A stretch of DNA of 64,000 bases, taken from the NCBI RefSeq assembly GCF_901000735.1, contig NC_081551.1, positions 3,843,605-3,907,604 of the forward strand. Direction: 5' to 3'. The position numbers and the translations under genes are program-made. This DNA comes from Corylus avellana. Taxonomy: Eukaryota > Streptophyta > Magnoliopsida > Fagales > Betulaceae. This document shows, piece after piece, positions 44,701 to 55,720 of this stretch. The notes beneath the pieces are model-generated. The model made no database searches. It had not been told where the DNA came from and was given only the letters and a program-made list of their open reading frames with translations. Numbering within the stretch: position 1 is the stretch's first letter; every line of letters starts with the position of its first letter.

Positions 44701-47700
44701 GCTGGTTCTTGTTTGTTGCAGCTTTACAGGAAACCATTTGAATTGTGGCATCTCTCAACCTTGTGAATCTAAAAGTGAAGATTCAGGTTATTGGATCGGA
44801 TTTATAACATAGATGATGTTTTCTAAAGTACAGGGGTGCAGTTAATCCTTTATTTACTACCTTAATGCGAAGATTTTCCTTCTCTTGGCAGGTACTTTGC
44901 ATAAGCCAAAGATAGGAGTTATACTTGGAATAGTTGGAGGATGTACTGTTGTCCTACTTCTTGTGGGCTTGCTGTTTATTCTATATCGAGGTAGACTGAC
45001 AGGCTACAGGCGTGAAGTTTTTGTAGATGTTGCAGGTTTGTTTTCCTTTTTACTTCTTAAACCGATTACTGGCCTGCAATTAATTTTTTCATTCACATTG
45101 TTAATTGTACTTGTTTTCATCTTGAGTTACCTAGGGTAACATAAATAATACAGGATCTTATAATCCACCTCTTTTTAGGAGACATTTCCGGTGTGAAGCC
45201 TTTATGTTAAAACATTTTTCTAAATTTCAATAAATCAACACGGTATTCCTAAAAACTCAATTAAATTAGCGAAGTTTGGAATTGGCTTAATGACATTTCA
45301 TTTTTGTCCCATTAAATATCTTTCAACTAGGTTGACTTAGTTTTGAACTGTAATTAAATTTGGTTAAGTTTTTGAACAATTAAATGAAAGGTCAAAAACA
45401 AATAGTATGGCACAGAATTATGTATACTTTCTGAGTTACTGATTTCTCGTGCTGCAATATCTTCTAGTCGATACTGAAATTACATGTTCCTGCAAAGCAT
45501 ATTTCTGTGTTTTGTTGCATATTCTCATGAAAAGAATGGGCTTCTTTAATCGAATCTGTTTGAATCATGTAGTTGATTTCTCTGTTTGCTTTATTTAATA
45601 AATTTTAGTCTCCATTGTGTTCTCTGTTTACTTTGTCAATGTTTTTAATTCTATGCCATGCTTTCATTTTTCAATAATATTTGGGTATTTGTTCTTAAAA
45701 GGTTAGAATTGGTATTTGATGTGAACTTTAACTCAGGAATCTGCTTTTGAAAGTTTTGCTTTGATATTTTTAACTGTGTGCTCATTGCTTAGGTGAAGTT
45801 GACCAAGGAATTGCATTTGATCAAGTGAAAAGATTTGCATGGAGGGAATTGCAGATAGCTACGGACAACTTCAGTGAGAAAAATTTTTTAGGACAGGGAG
45901 GTTTTGGAAAAGTTTATAAAGGGGTGCTTGCTGATAAAACAAAAGTTGCTGTGAAACGGTTAACTAACTATGGAAGTCCTGGCGGAGATGCTGCTTTCCA
46001 GCGGGAAGTTCAGATGATAAGTGTAGCCATTCACAGGAATCTTTTACGGCTGATTGGGTTCTGCACAACTCCAACAGAACGCATTTTAGTATACCCTTTC
46101 ATGCAGAACTTAAGTGTTGCCTATCGTCTACAAGGTATGAGTTCTTTACACCGTGTATGTCAATGGAAGCTGTTAATACAAACACACACACTATGCCTTG
46201 TATGTCAATGGGAGCTGTTAATAGCTGAATATCATGCATGCGTGCGCGCACACAGATGATTTGAATGGATGTAGAACTTGGTTTTTGTGGCTGGTATGCT
46301 TGAGTGGCTGGCCGCCATCTGCAGTGTTAGGTTTTATTTTTTTTGTTGGAAAATTCACGTGTCAAAACATGTTTTTGGGTTGTAATGTTTATGTTAAGGG
46401 TTAAGCAAGTGTAAAAGTTGGTCCAAGACATAAAAAGTCAAATTTATGAATGATGTCTAACAAAGATCTAGTTGTAGTAAAACAACCATATCTTTTGATT
46501 CCAACATCAGATTGAGGCAAGATTGGTGGTGTTGGAAAGCTGATTTAAATGGCTACAATTTTGTATTTCGCAAACAATTTCCAATTCCGATTGTTACTAG
46601 GTCAAAACAGGCTTCCAATAGAAGTCTGAGAATTTGGATAGAATGGCTTGTTTGCAATCTCGTTTGAAAGGCGTTTGAATGAGACTTGTACAGTATTGGG
46701 CATTTGAACCTCGTTCGAAGCTTGTTTGAACGAGGCTGCAGCAGACTATTTTAAACTTAGCTGACTTAGCCTTAAAAACTTAAGTTTTCTACCCATCTAT
46801 AAGCATCATAGCCCACAATTTTCGCAAGAGCCGAGACTATTTTTCATTGTTCTTGGTCAAGTTCCTAAACATCTTTGAGCCTTAAAAAATTTATTTCTTC
46901 TCCTTCATTTTCATCAATCAAACCACTGAAAAGCTTCCAACAACTAGGGTTCTGGTTTGTAGCAAATAAGGTTTGTTTGTGAAGGTGCTTCTTATAGAAG
47001 AAGGCCAGAAGTTTTGGAGCCACTGTGGTGGGAGGTAAACGGGTCGCTTGTTGGGGTTGCATATTAAGTCTTGAGAGTTACAAAGATTTTATGAGTAAGA
47101 TCAACTTGTAACACAAATCTTCTATAGTGAATACCTTTGGGGTTGGCAGGCCACTGAAGTAGTTTTATTTTTGAATAGTTATTCAAAATGTTTCTACTTC
47201 GTTACAACAATCTGTTTGTGTTTTGGCAGGGAAATGTGTAGGAAAATTAGATTAAACGAAAAGACAAAATGATATTGATTCAGTTGATTTGTGCACAAAT
47301 ACCAAAAGAAAAATCTTTCTTCAGACATGTTGATTCACTTAGAATACCAAGAATAAAGGCATCAACAATTGATTGATTCAAGAGAAACACCAATAAGTTG
47401 GAGAACAAGAGAAACCTCAATCTAAAAATTTTATTTACCAAAATACAATTACAAAACAAAGCCACAAGTTGCTTTTAAATAGGTTACAAATCCTAATCCT
47501 AAGATTACTAGGACATTCTAATGGAATTAAGTACAAACTCCTAATTATTAATGGACAAGGATTTCTAATTATTTTAAGTAAAGACTCCTAATACTTAATG
47601 AATAAGGATTTCTTAAAATAAAGAATTTAAAGACTCCTATTAACATATTATGATGGAAATACTGTTAAAAAGAAAATGCACCTAACCTTTGTGATGTGTT

Positions 47701-50700
47701 TTGCATTAGTGCTCCTGCCTCATTTTGATTACTACATTTACAATTATATGTATGATAAGGGCAAACTCGAACCCGACCTGTTTAGCTAAACAGTTCAGAC
47801 CATTAAACCTGAACACTACCCATTTGACTTGTTTCATAAACGGGTCGACCCGTTTGACCCATTTTACTTGAATGCGACCCATTTGACACATTTGATCTGC
47901 TTCAATATATATTTATTATATAGAAAAATATATAATTTGATAAACGGGTCAAGCGGGTCAACCCGTTTATGAATCGGACCCGATTATGGCAAACCCTAAC
48001 CCTATATTTTGTGTCATGTTCACAAGTCATGTAAAAATTGCCAGTTCTACAAGAGAACACCCAAGTAAAAGAAGAAAAAAGTAAAAGAAAATCATTAAAA
48101 CTAATCACTAAGGGAGTTAAAAATGCAGTTGTCTAAATAAAGGGGGAATAAAAAGACTTAAGCTCCTCCAACATCCTTTCTTGGTTCACGAAATTTCTAT
48201 CATTTTGATCCCTCCACAAGCATCACATAAGGCAAGAAGGTGCCATCTTCCACACAATAACACTCCGAGAGCGACCACCCGTCCACCAGCAAGTAAACAA
48301 ATCCACCAACTGATTAGGTATAACCTAGGACATCCCAAAGTGACTGAAGATAGCATTCCATAAGGCACAAGCATCCTCAAAATGGAGAAGAAGATGGTCC
48401 ACAAACTCCCCATCCCGTTTGCACAAGCAGCACCAATCAACCACGATGACATGCTTCTTCCTAAGATTGTCCATAGTAAGAATTTTCCCTAGAGCCGCTG
48501 ACCAAGCGAAAAAAACCACTTTCAAAGGAACCTTAGTCCGCCAAATACTCTTTCAAAGGAAAGGAGAAGCATCTTTACCAACAAGAATCTTGTAAAAGGA
48601 ACGAACATTAAACTTCCGTTTGTGAGATGGGGCTCACCAAAGCTTGTCTTCCTCTTCCCCTCTCACTATATGGGAATACAACAAGGTGTAGAAGGAAGCC
48701 AAGACATCCAATTCCCAATCGTGAGCCATACGAATAAAGCTAACATTTCACTGAAGGGAACCACTAGAAAAGTCCAAATTAACTGCAACAAACGCATCCT
48801 TCACCCGAGCAATGTTATATAAATTCGGGAAAGCTTCATTGAGGGTCATCTTTCCGCACCACACATCATCTCAAAATCTGATCTTAAACCCATCTCCTAG
48901 CTCAAATCTGGTATGCCTAAAAAACAACCTCCACCCTCTCATAATATTCTTCCAAATCCCTACCCCGTGCCCCCGGGGGGATTAATAGAACACCACTCAC
49001 CCCAAACACTACCAAATATAACGCCCACAACAGCTTTCCACCATATCTCTTTCTCATGCACATAATGCCACAAACACTTCCCCGTATTGAGCAACCTCAA
49101 GTTCTGAATCCTCAAGCCTCCCTCAGAAATAGGAGAGCAAACCTTGGGTTAGCTAACCAAGTGATATTTAAAATTTTCACTTATCCGTTGATGAAAATAT
49201 CTTCTCCACTGTAGGTACAAAAAGTAGTTTGAGTCAATCTCTAGGTTATAAGAATTGGAAAGATTAAGAAAGGGAGCTGAATTGATTAAATTGGGCATGC
49301 AGAGTGATTCCTTTTAGAACTCTTTAATTGTTTTTCAGCAGTAATATATTCTGCTTAGAGATATATCCTATATTACATCACTAAGCCCTCTAAATACAGT
49401 GCAATGACAAAATATGTCAAGAGCACACAGTACCTTTTTTTTACAAAACTCGGTCATTCGAAGATGTTGATTGTTATGCTATAATGGATTTACAGTTCTT
49501 TTCATGTTAAACCTCATGGAATGGAAATGAGAACATGTTAAATGTGGGAAAGTGGGTAATTAGCGTCTATTTCGTTAGCATTGTCATCATCAAACTCTTG
49601 AGTACCAAGCAAATTGTTCTTGATTCTGCCTCTTTTTGTGTCCTGAAAAAGCAAAAAGTATTGCTGGTTTTCAATCATACAAGTCCTGTGTTACTAATCA
49701 TTTGCACCATCGTCTTTTATTGATTTGTAGGATTTTACATCACTTTTTACGTAGCTTATTGAGCCATATTCCTTATATGAATCTCAGTCTGCTATTAATT
49801 TCTAGCAGCCTTTCTGATGATATCATACTGGCTGTGAGCACTGATGCAGAAGTTAAGTCTGGGGATCCTGTTTTAGATTGGCCTACAAGAAAACAAGTTG
49901 CTTTAGGCACTGCTCGTGGGCTAGAGTACCTTCATGAACATTGCAATCCAAAAATTATTCATCGGGATGTTAAGGCTGCAAATGTGTTTCTTGATGAAGA
50001 TTTTGAAGCAGTTGTTGGTGATTTTGGCCTCGCAAAATTGGTTGATGTTAGAAAGACTAACGTGACAACTCAAGTTCGTGGGACAATGGGCTACATAGCA
50101 CCTGAATACTTATCAACTGGAAAGTCATCAGAAAGGACTGATGTTTTTGGTTATGGAGTCATGATGTTAGAACTTGTGACAGGTCAAAGGGCGATTGACT
50201 TTTCACGCGTGGAAAAAGAAGATGATTTGTTATTACTTGACCATGTAAGATAACCTTTTTAGGACAGTATTTTGTTTTTGTGTGCATATATCTCGTGCTC
50301 TCTCCATGGTATCATGTGATTTTATATATGGGTGATATGTTAAGGATTTCAATTATAATGGAACTACTACTTGGAGAATCACTAGTCTTAAAATTGATGT
50401 ATGCATTATGCTCCTGATTCTGAAAGAGACCTAGAAAATCATTTGTACCCTCATTGCCATTAAGGATGCTTCATCTTGTATATCTCAGTACATATGGTTC
50501 TATGCTTAAACAATTAAGAGGTAGAAATGTCTCATTCACTTCATTTTCATTGTCTAAACTTCCAGTGTAGCAAGCAATTTAAGGATGAACTGCTTCCTAT
50601 TTATTTTCATGCCTTTTCATATTTCCTTTTGTTGTATTTAGAGAATTGCATGCTTACTCAAGCTTGGAGTTCAGTTGCTTACTGTTGAATGATGATTGCT

Positions 50701-51168
50701 ACATCATATGACCCCAAATTTTGACAAGGCTCAAGATGACTATACATGTTTTGTACATATATAAAAGAACGTGTGGTGACTCCATTTCACACAACAAATG
50801 TTCAGCATATTTTTCAAGTTTTGAGTTCTGCACTCTTTTTGACATTTTGATTGCTAACTAGTAAGTTGTGTGTTTATCTTCTTGTGAAGGTCAAGAAGCT
50901 GGAAAGGGAGAAGAGACTGGATGCTATTGTCGATCCCAACCTAAATAAAAATTACATGATTCAAGAGGTGGAAAGGATGATTCAAGTTGCATTGCTTTGT
51001 ACCCAATCATCACCAGACGCCCGCCCAGCAATGTCAGAAGTGGTACGGATGCTGGAAGGAGAGGGGCTGGCTGAGAGGTGGGAAGAATGGCAGCATATTG
51101 AGGTCGCACGCAGGCAAGAGTACGAGAGACTACACAGAGGATTGAACTGGCTAGAAATTTCGATTTAA
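38747..51168 (+). CDS. RLK2: LRR-II receptor-like kinase, tandem paralogue with shortened tail
   Basis: Coding exons: 38747-38825, 40811-40940, 41096-41167, 42091-42234, 42341-42412, 42546-42611, 44722-44786, 44892-45035, 45793-46134, 49850-50244, 50890-51168. They join in frame to 595 residues with the same intron phases as RLK1. Signal peptide, LRRs, transmembrane helix ([10 protein letters not shown]...), Gly loop, VAVK, HRDVK, DFG and [10 protein letters not shown] are all kept, so an active kinase is plausible. Exon 8 is two codons shorter. The N-cap reads PCLWPEIHC instead of PCTWSNVQC, and one LRR has NDFRGQIP for NNLSGQVP. The stop (TAA where RLK1 has TAT) removes the final conserved [11 protein letters not shown] block; the DNA beyond is still alignable but degraded. 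If the second ATG (38759) is used the protein is 591 residues. Confidence 0.92.
38989..39205 (+). mobile_element. TRIM copy in RLK2 intron 2
   Basis: Left LTR-like part from TGTTAGAATATCAATTAAAT through TTTTGGTATAAGTGGTAATTT, then ATGATTTCAGAGCC (degraded primer-binding site), then a conserved internal GGTTGGGCCCACACGTGAG and a shortened second LTR (TGTTAAAATATTAATTAG). Confidence 0.7.
39896..40675. mobile_element. 780-bp inverted-repeat transposon in RLK2 intron 2
   Basis: The ends TAAGAGCACTAGCAGCAGA (left) and the same 19 bases on the opposite strand at the right are perfect inverted repeats. RLK1's matching intron has no such insert. The interior is T-rich, with no transposase, and contains the perfect-centre palindrome at 40508-40555. 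Target duplication not clear; the superfamily may be PIF/Harbinger or hAT. Confidence 0.9.
40508..40555. repeat. 48-bp loop-less palindrome
   Basis: Arms 40508-40531 (GGGTAGCTATAGTGTTTCCC...) and 40532-40555 are reverse complements with a single mismatch and no spacer. It lies inside the 780-bp transposon, so it probably belongs to that family. Confidence 0.9.
42690..43178 (+). mobile_element. Solo-LTR-like insertion in RLK2 intron 7
   Basis: RLK1's intron reads ATCCTCTCATGTTCATCTG; in RLK2 this is split by about 490 bp, with TCCTCTCATG before and TCTTCTCATG after, a probable 10-bp target duplication. The insert has TATTTAAATG and pyrimidine-rich TTCTTTCTCC runs. The long duplication argues against a standard LTR retrotransposon, so the class is open. 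Confidence 0.6.
43425..43722 (-). mobile_element. TRIM copy in RLK2 intron 7, minus strand
   Basis: Two inverted-orientation LTR-like parts (TTTAAACTAATAGGAAATTG...TTAATCATTTAATTGATATTC and TTTAAATTGATAGAAAATCG...AATCATTTAATTAATATTC) enclose an internal segment. Same family as 20466 and 38989. Confidence 0.7.
46323..47690. mobile_element. LTR-retrotransposon-like debris in RLK2 intron 10
   Basis: The block has no counterpart in RLK1. 46340-47230 contains CGTTTGAA / GTTTGAACGAGG motifs and CAATTTCCAATTCC, shared with 59450-59700, 61480-61900 and 62090-62510. 47230-47690 reads on the minus strand like an LTR (TATTTAAA box, TAATTGTATTTT). No gag-pol remains. Confidence 0.5.
47760..48000. repeat. 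Palindromic ACGGGTC / GACCCGT repeat cluster
   Basis: Repeated ACGGGTCGACCCGTTTGACC-type words in both orientations, for example near 47838-47860 and 47942-47985. It sits between the LTR debris and the LINE. I cannot assign it to a family. Confidence 0.6.
48060..49150 (-). mobile_element. Truncated L1 LINE in RLK2 intron 10
   Basis: On the minus strand the translation passes through [47 protein letters not shown] and the zf-RVT zinc-binding region [16 protein letters not shown], then W-R-DQNDRNF. This is the C-terminal third of a plant LINE reverse transcriptase, with several frame breaks. It shares no position with the LINE in RLK1. Confidence 0.88.
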
Positions 51169-51589
51169 AACCAAGATGCTATTGAAATGACGGTGAGAAG
51201 ACAAGGTAACAACAGACAAGTCTGGGCCAATCATTCGCCCTTAGATTATAGGCATGTAAGATCCTTATTGAACCTCCAAAACCAACTTGAGGGTGTCTTT
51301 CCAAATAGCAGTTTATGGCAATTTGAGTATTTCAAGTCCAAAATATGCATGTGTAGGTCATGTGTGACACAATTTTTCATCCATTTTAACGCCAACAACT
51401 ATCGGAGAGACCTTGCGTTTTTCTGGGCAATCTAGTATGTGATATTATTATTTCATAATTGATTACTCTAAAAATTGATTCTCATCCGTTGAACTGTTAA
51501 AAAGATGACCTCTCTATTACCATTCCTCCAAAAATATCACATAATTATGGTTGATCGAATCTAGCTTTACAATTTACAATTTACAATTT
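51169..51589. other. RLK2 3' flank with relic of lost C-terminal codons
   Basis: The first 45 bases are alignable to the end of the RLK1 coding region. 51272-51350 (CTCCAAAACCAACTTGAGGG...) is alignable to 55212 and 57478, so the downstream tandem units include this flank. The 82-codon frame at 51187-51435 is not a gene. Confidence 0.6.
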
Positions 51590-51856
51590 TCATTTGAAGG
51601 TGTGGTAGAGCCTGGATCCTTCATTAATTGCAGCAACAGCTTTGGCCCATTCGCGCATCCTGGCCTTCGTCCACCCTCCGTTTGCCACAAGCATCACATC
51701 ACCGCCCATTTTCTCAACTTGAATGCATGAATTCTGCTCAGCCAGCAGATGGAGTGGTGGCTGTTCCAAGCCACTACTCTTCTCCGGCCACTCTTCAAGC
51801 CTGAGGCCGCTTTTGGAGTAATCCACGCCTGCCATTGCCAGAGCTTCGATAGACAT
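51590..51856 (-). CDS. Small unknown protein, family copy B
   Basis: 88 residues, start MSIEALAMAGVDYSKSGL, with EEWPEKSSG, PPLHLLAEQNSC, VEKMGGDVM and KARMREWAKAVAAIN. Compared with C-E it differs at scattered positions and in its tail (GSRLYHTFK). It lies tail-to-tail with RLK2, about 420 bp from its stop, the same arrangement as A with RLK1. The Met is preceded by a CTCTCTCTAAAATAT leader shared by C and D. Upstream (about 52030 and 52125) are two CACGTG G-boxes. Function unknown. Confidence 0.8.
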   Translation of the reverse strand: MSIEALAMAGVDYSKSGLRLEEWPEKSSGLEQPPLHLLAEQNSCIQVEKMGGDVMLVANGGWTKARMREWAKAVAAINEGSRLYHTFK

Positions 51857-53255
51857 TGCTTCTCTCTAAAATATTATCCACTTGGGTTTGCTGTCGATTG
51901 CCGCAAAAGAAAGATAAATGGCAACAATATTTATATGAGGATTCTTCATCTCATATTCTCAGTCTAGACAGGGGAAAAGAGGAAAATACACGAGCGTTGC
52001 ATGCATCAAGTTTTATATAAGATTGTCATACACGTGATCTCTCTCTCTCTCTCTCTCAAGACCTTGTGTAAGTGCATATGTCATGAAGCATATGATCATA
52101 CAAGCACTCGTCAGCATCAAAGTGCACGTGAGGTAGAAACCTCCCTAGTGTGAACATTATATTTGTATTGAATGATCGAGCAATTAATGATCATGATTTA
52201 CTTGTCTACGCTGATCAGAAATCGGACGATCAAAATCAAACATGATCAAGAAACTCAAACATGTTCGTTCGGAGAATTAATTGCATGTGATGCTTCGATT
52301 AATAAGTACCAAAACGGAGCTTTGCTTGTTTATGATGAAAGAGGGTCCAACAAGATATATAGCTGACAAGCTGAGTCAACCTTCATGAGGAGCCTCAATG
52401 CATCCATATCCCTGAATGGCTAAATAGCATATGCCACTTTTGGTGTTCAATGAAAAAATCTCTCTCTTTTTCCATCATTACTTACCAAAGACGGAAAGAT
52501 TGAGCTAAAAAATGTTTAGGCAAAAAAATATGTTGAATTGACCAGATGATTAGTCAAGAGTAGAAGTAAAAATTATGCTTGCGATACCCGTGGTGTACAT
52601 TTGACTTGGTGCATTTAACTAGAGAAAACAATTTTCAAGAACTCATCTCTCTCTCTCTTCCTCCCTTGTGATCACAGGGTACTAAACTTGGCTAGTTAGG
52701 TTCTGTAATAATGGCGTAAGAATTGAAAATTGTAAAGGAAATTCAAAAAAAATTAAATAATAATTATGGAGGCTCCAAAGAAAATGAGAGGATGCTCTCA
52801 AAAACTAAAATTTTATTGATGTTTTAAAATTGAATTGAAAAATGACCCATAGTAAATGACTTTATGATGCAGATCGGGTCGCTCAAGAATTCGGACAGAA
52901 GTGTTCATTCGCAGCGGCATTCGGACGGCCGTCTGAACGTGCAGTTTTGGAAGGCTGGCAGAAGACTCCCGTTCGAAGTCCCATCCGTTGGGAATTACCT
53001 ATCCGCTGCTTTATTATTGTTTACACTGCAACCCACCATGCTTTATTTTTGTTTTCACTTTATATGGGCTAAGTTTTGACTACTACCCCCAAGCAAAGCA
53101 CTTGAGAAAAAAAAAAAAAAAAAAATGAAACAAAAGAAAATTACTCGTATATAAAGCAAAATGATATTATTTCAAAAATAATCTCAAAATATCATGCCCA
53201 ATTCTTGCAATTTTTGTAGATATCTTTTGTGTGAAGATGCTAAGGCTCCGTTTAC
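51857..53255. other. Conserved upstream region of copy B
   Basis: Alignable over about 700 bp to the region upstream of C, D and E, including TATATAAAAC on the minus strand, CATGCA (RY-like) words and CACGTG. A segment of about 170 bp (52868-53035, GATCGGGTCGCTCAAG...) is absent from C and D but present after gap 3. No coding gene. Confidence 0.6.
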
Positions 53256-54287
53256 TTCAACGTAAAATGATTTTCAGAAAATGATTTCTACATTTTACGG
53301 TGTTTACTTTGATGTAAAATAGTGGTCAATATAAAATATTTTTCTTTTGACCGAAAATTCTTCTTTAATTTTCAAAAAATAGTTTACGGTTTTGAAAACC
53401 GTAAACCATTTTCCGACTATGAGCATCTCATTCTTAACTCGATGGACCTTGCCAAGATCCGCCAAGAACCTCGCGGGACTTGACCGGGACTCGCCCAGGA
53501 CCAGCTCGAGATTGCGCGAAGACCAGCCCGGGACCTGACCGGGACCCACCTGGGACTTGACTGAGACCCGTCCAGGACCCGCCAGAGACCCCGCCAGGAC
53601 TTGCCCAAAACTTGAATGTGATCCACCTTGGACTTGGTTAGGACCCGCTGGGGACTTGCCCGGGACCTGATCGAGACTTGAACGGGACCCCACCGGGACT
53701 TGACCGGGACCTGACTGAGACTTGACCAGGACCCGCCCTAGACTTGCTCGGGACCTGACCGGGACTTGACAAGGACTTGACTGGGACCACCTGGGACCCT
53801 GCCTAGGAATCGCTCGGGACCTGCCTGGCACTTGAACGAGACTCGCCCGGGACTTGTCCAGGACCCGCCCGGGACCTGACTAGGACATGACCGGGACCCG
53901 CCTGAGACTTGCTTGGGACCCCACCCAAGACTTGCCCGGTCGAGTCCCAAGTGGGTCCCAGTCAAGTCCTGTCGGGGTCCCGGTCAGGTCCCAGGCAAGT
54001 CCCGGGCAGGTCCCGGCGAGGCCCCAGACAAATTCCGATCAAGTCCCGGCAGTGTCTAGGACATGTCCCTGCGGGATCTTGAACAAGTCTTGTGCAGGTC
54101 CCGGCGTGAACCTTATTGGAAAAAAAAATATATAAAAAAAAAATTAAAAAAAATTATTTTCCCTGTGCACGGTAAACGTCGTAAAATTTTTTCGACTGAA
54201 AATATTTTCAGCGAAAATGACTTTGCTAAAAATATTTTTTTGACGAAAACTATTTTATGAATAAATTGTTCTGAACCAAATAACCTT
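53250..54287. mobile_element. Foldback element with 11-bp strand-switching minisatellite
   Basis: Ends AAGGCTCCGTTTACTTC and, on the other strand, AAGGTTATTTGGTTCAG are imperfect terminal repeats, followed on both sides by TTTACGGT / ACCGTAAA and TTTTCAG words. The interior is an array with an 11-bp period (close to CGGGACYTGAC) on the plus strand from about 53450 to 53938, then on the opposite strand from about 53940 to 54108. The block is missing at the equivalent place in units C and D. Confidence 0.8.
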
Positions 54288-55438
54288 TGAGAATTTTTTA
54301 TTTCTCATGAATGCATGGAATAATGTGATATGACAACTTAATGTTAATAGTCATCATAGACGTCATTAGCGGAACTTCAATAATATTATTTTCACACGAC
54401 TTAATTTTGAATATTCTATCAAAGCATGCATGAATGAATATGACAGCTTGGGGACAACGAGGAGGATTTGTTAGAATCAGATGTTCTCTCTATGGCAGTT
54501 GCCGATCAGAAATAACAGAAATATATACGCATAGATTCATTTTCCGCCGCTCTCCCACATCTCTAGGGGCCATTATAGAACTTACATGCCGAGCATCTCT
54601 TGGGCAATTAATGTTATATAGCTTGTGCTTGGGTCATAATTTCAGTTAATTTAAATTAATTTATAATAAATTCCAAGGTTAAAATACTTTAACACTTTCT
54701 CCTTATCTTTAGACTCAAACTTCCTTTTAATAGGTGAGACTCAACATGTAGAATATTAACCGAATTGAAACGACTCTCGCAAAATATGAGCTTGGCTCCT
54801 CCATCTATAGGGTCAGCTTATCAAAAGCAGATTTCGGCTTTTCGAGAGGCTCATCCGGTGAAATAGGGGTAACAAGCTAATCAAGAGACAATCAAGTAAT
54901 CAAAAGGAAGAGAAGTGTGATGATTTGCTATTTGAAAATTTTCAAAAATGACTCACAAACATGACTCCCAAAATGCAAGGGAACCTCTTGAAATCAAGGC
55001 ATGACAAAATTTAGTTCCATCTATCCCTACCTCGGAGTAACAACTAATCGGATACATGCTACGACGACTGGTCAACAAATGCCATCCCTAGAAGATTATA
55101 GGGGGTGGTTGATCATAGGGACGGTTCGGCCGGTCCCAAAACAAGGGTGGCCGCTCTATAAGCTTTTGAGGGTCTAAACTACCTCTTAGCTTTAAAGAGC
55201 AGTGTTTGGCTACCTCCAAAACCAATTTGAGGGTATCTTTCCAAATCTTAGTTTATGGCAATTTCAGTATTTCAATGCCACAATATTGTATGTGATATTA
55301 TTATTTCATAATTGATAACTCTAAACGTACTGATTCTCATCGGTTGGACCGATAAAAGATGACCTCTCTATATATAACCGTTCCTCCAAAAATATCTCAT
55401 AATTATGGTTGATCAAATCTAGCTTTACAATTTACAAT
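54288..55438. other. Flank between tandem small-gene units B and C
   Basis: Homologous to 56740-57144, 57245-57696 and 59000-59290 in parts. A decayed TRIM-like end lies at 54665-54765. 55080-55150 has a short palindromic GGTTCGGCCGGTCCC. No gene. Confidence 0.5.
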
Positions 55439-55720
55439 TTACAATTTACAATTTTCATTTGAAGGTGTAGAGAGCCTAGATCCTACATTGATTGCAGCAA
55501 CAGCTTTGGCCCATTCTCGCATCCTGGCCTTCGTCCATCCTCGATTTGCCACAAACATCACATCACCACCCATTTTCTCAACTCCAATGCAAGAATTCTG
55601 CTCAGCCAGCAGATGGAGTGGTGGCTGTTCTAAGCCACCACTCTTCTCCAGCCACTCTTCAAGCCTGAGGCCACTTTCTGTGTAATCCACGCCTGCCATT
55701 GCCAGAGCTTCGATAGACAT
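55439..55720 (-). CDS. Small unknown protein, family copy C
   Basis: 93 residues, MSIEALAMAGVDYTESGL start, LEEWLEKSGG, PPLHLLAEQNSC, VEKMGGDVMFVAN, KARMREWAKAVAAIN and tail NVGSRLSTPSNENCKL. Almost identical to D (57697-57978); they differ at a few residues (RGWTK/GGWTK, EWLEK/EGLEK). C and D flank gap 2, so one may be an assembly duplicate. Single exon. Confidence 0.78.
   Translation of the reverse strand: MSIEALAMAGVDYTESGLRLEEWLEKSGGLEQPPLHLLAEQNSCIGVEKMGGDVMFVANRGWTKARMREWAKAVAAINVGSRLSTPSNENCKL

Noticed and set aside
53304..53831. 175-codon minus-strand frame of Ser/Pro/Gly/Val repeats
   Set aside because: The 11-bp minisatellite read in three shifting frames; periodicity explains it, and nothing suggests a start or domain.
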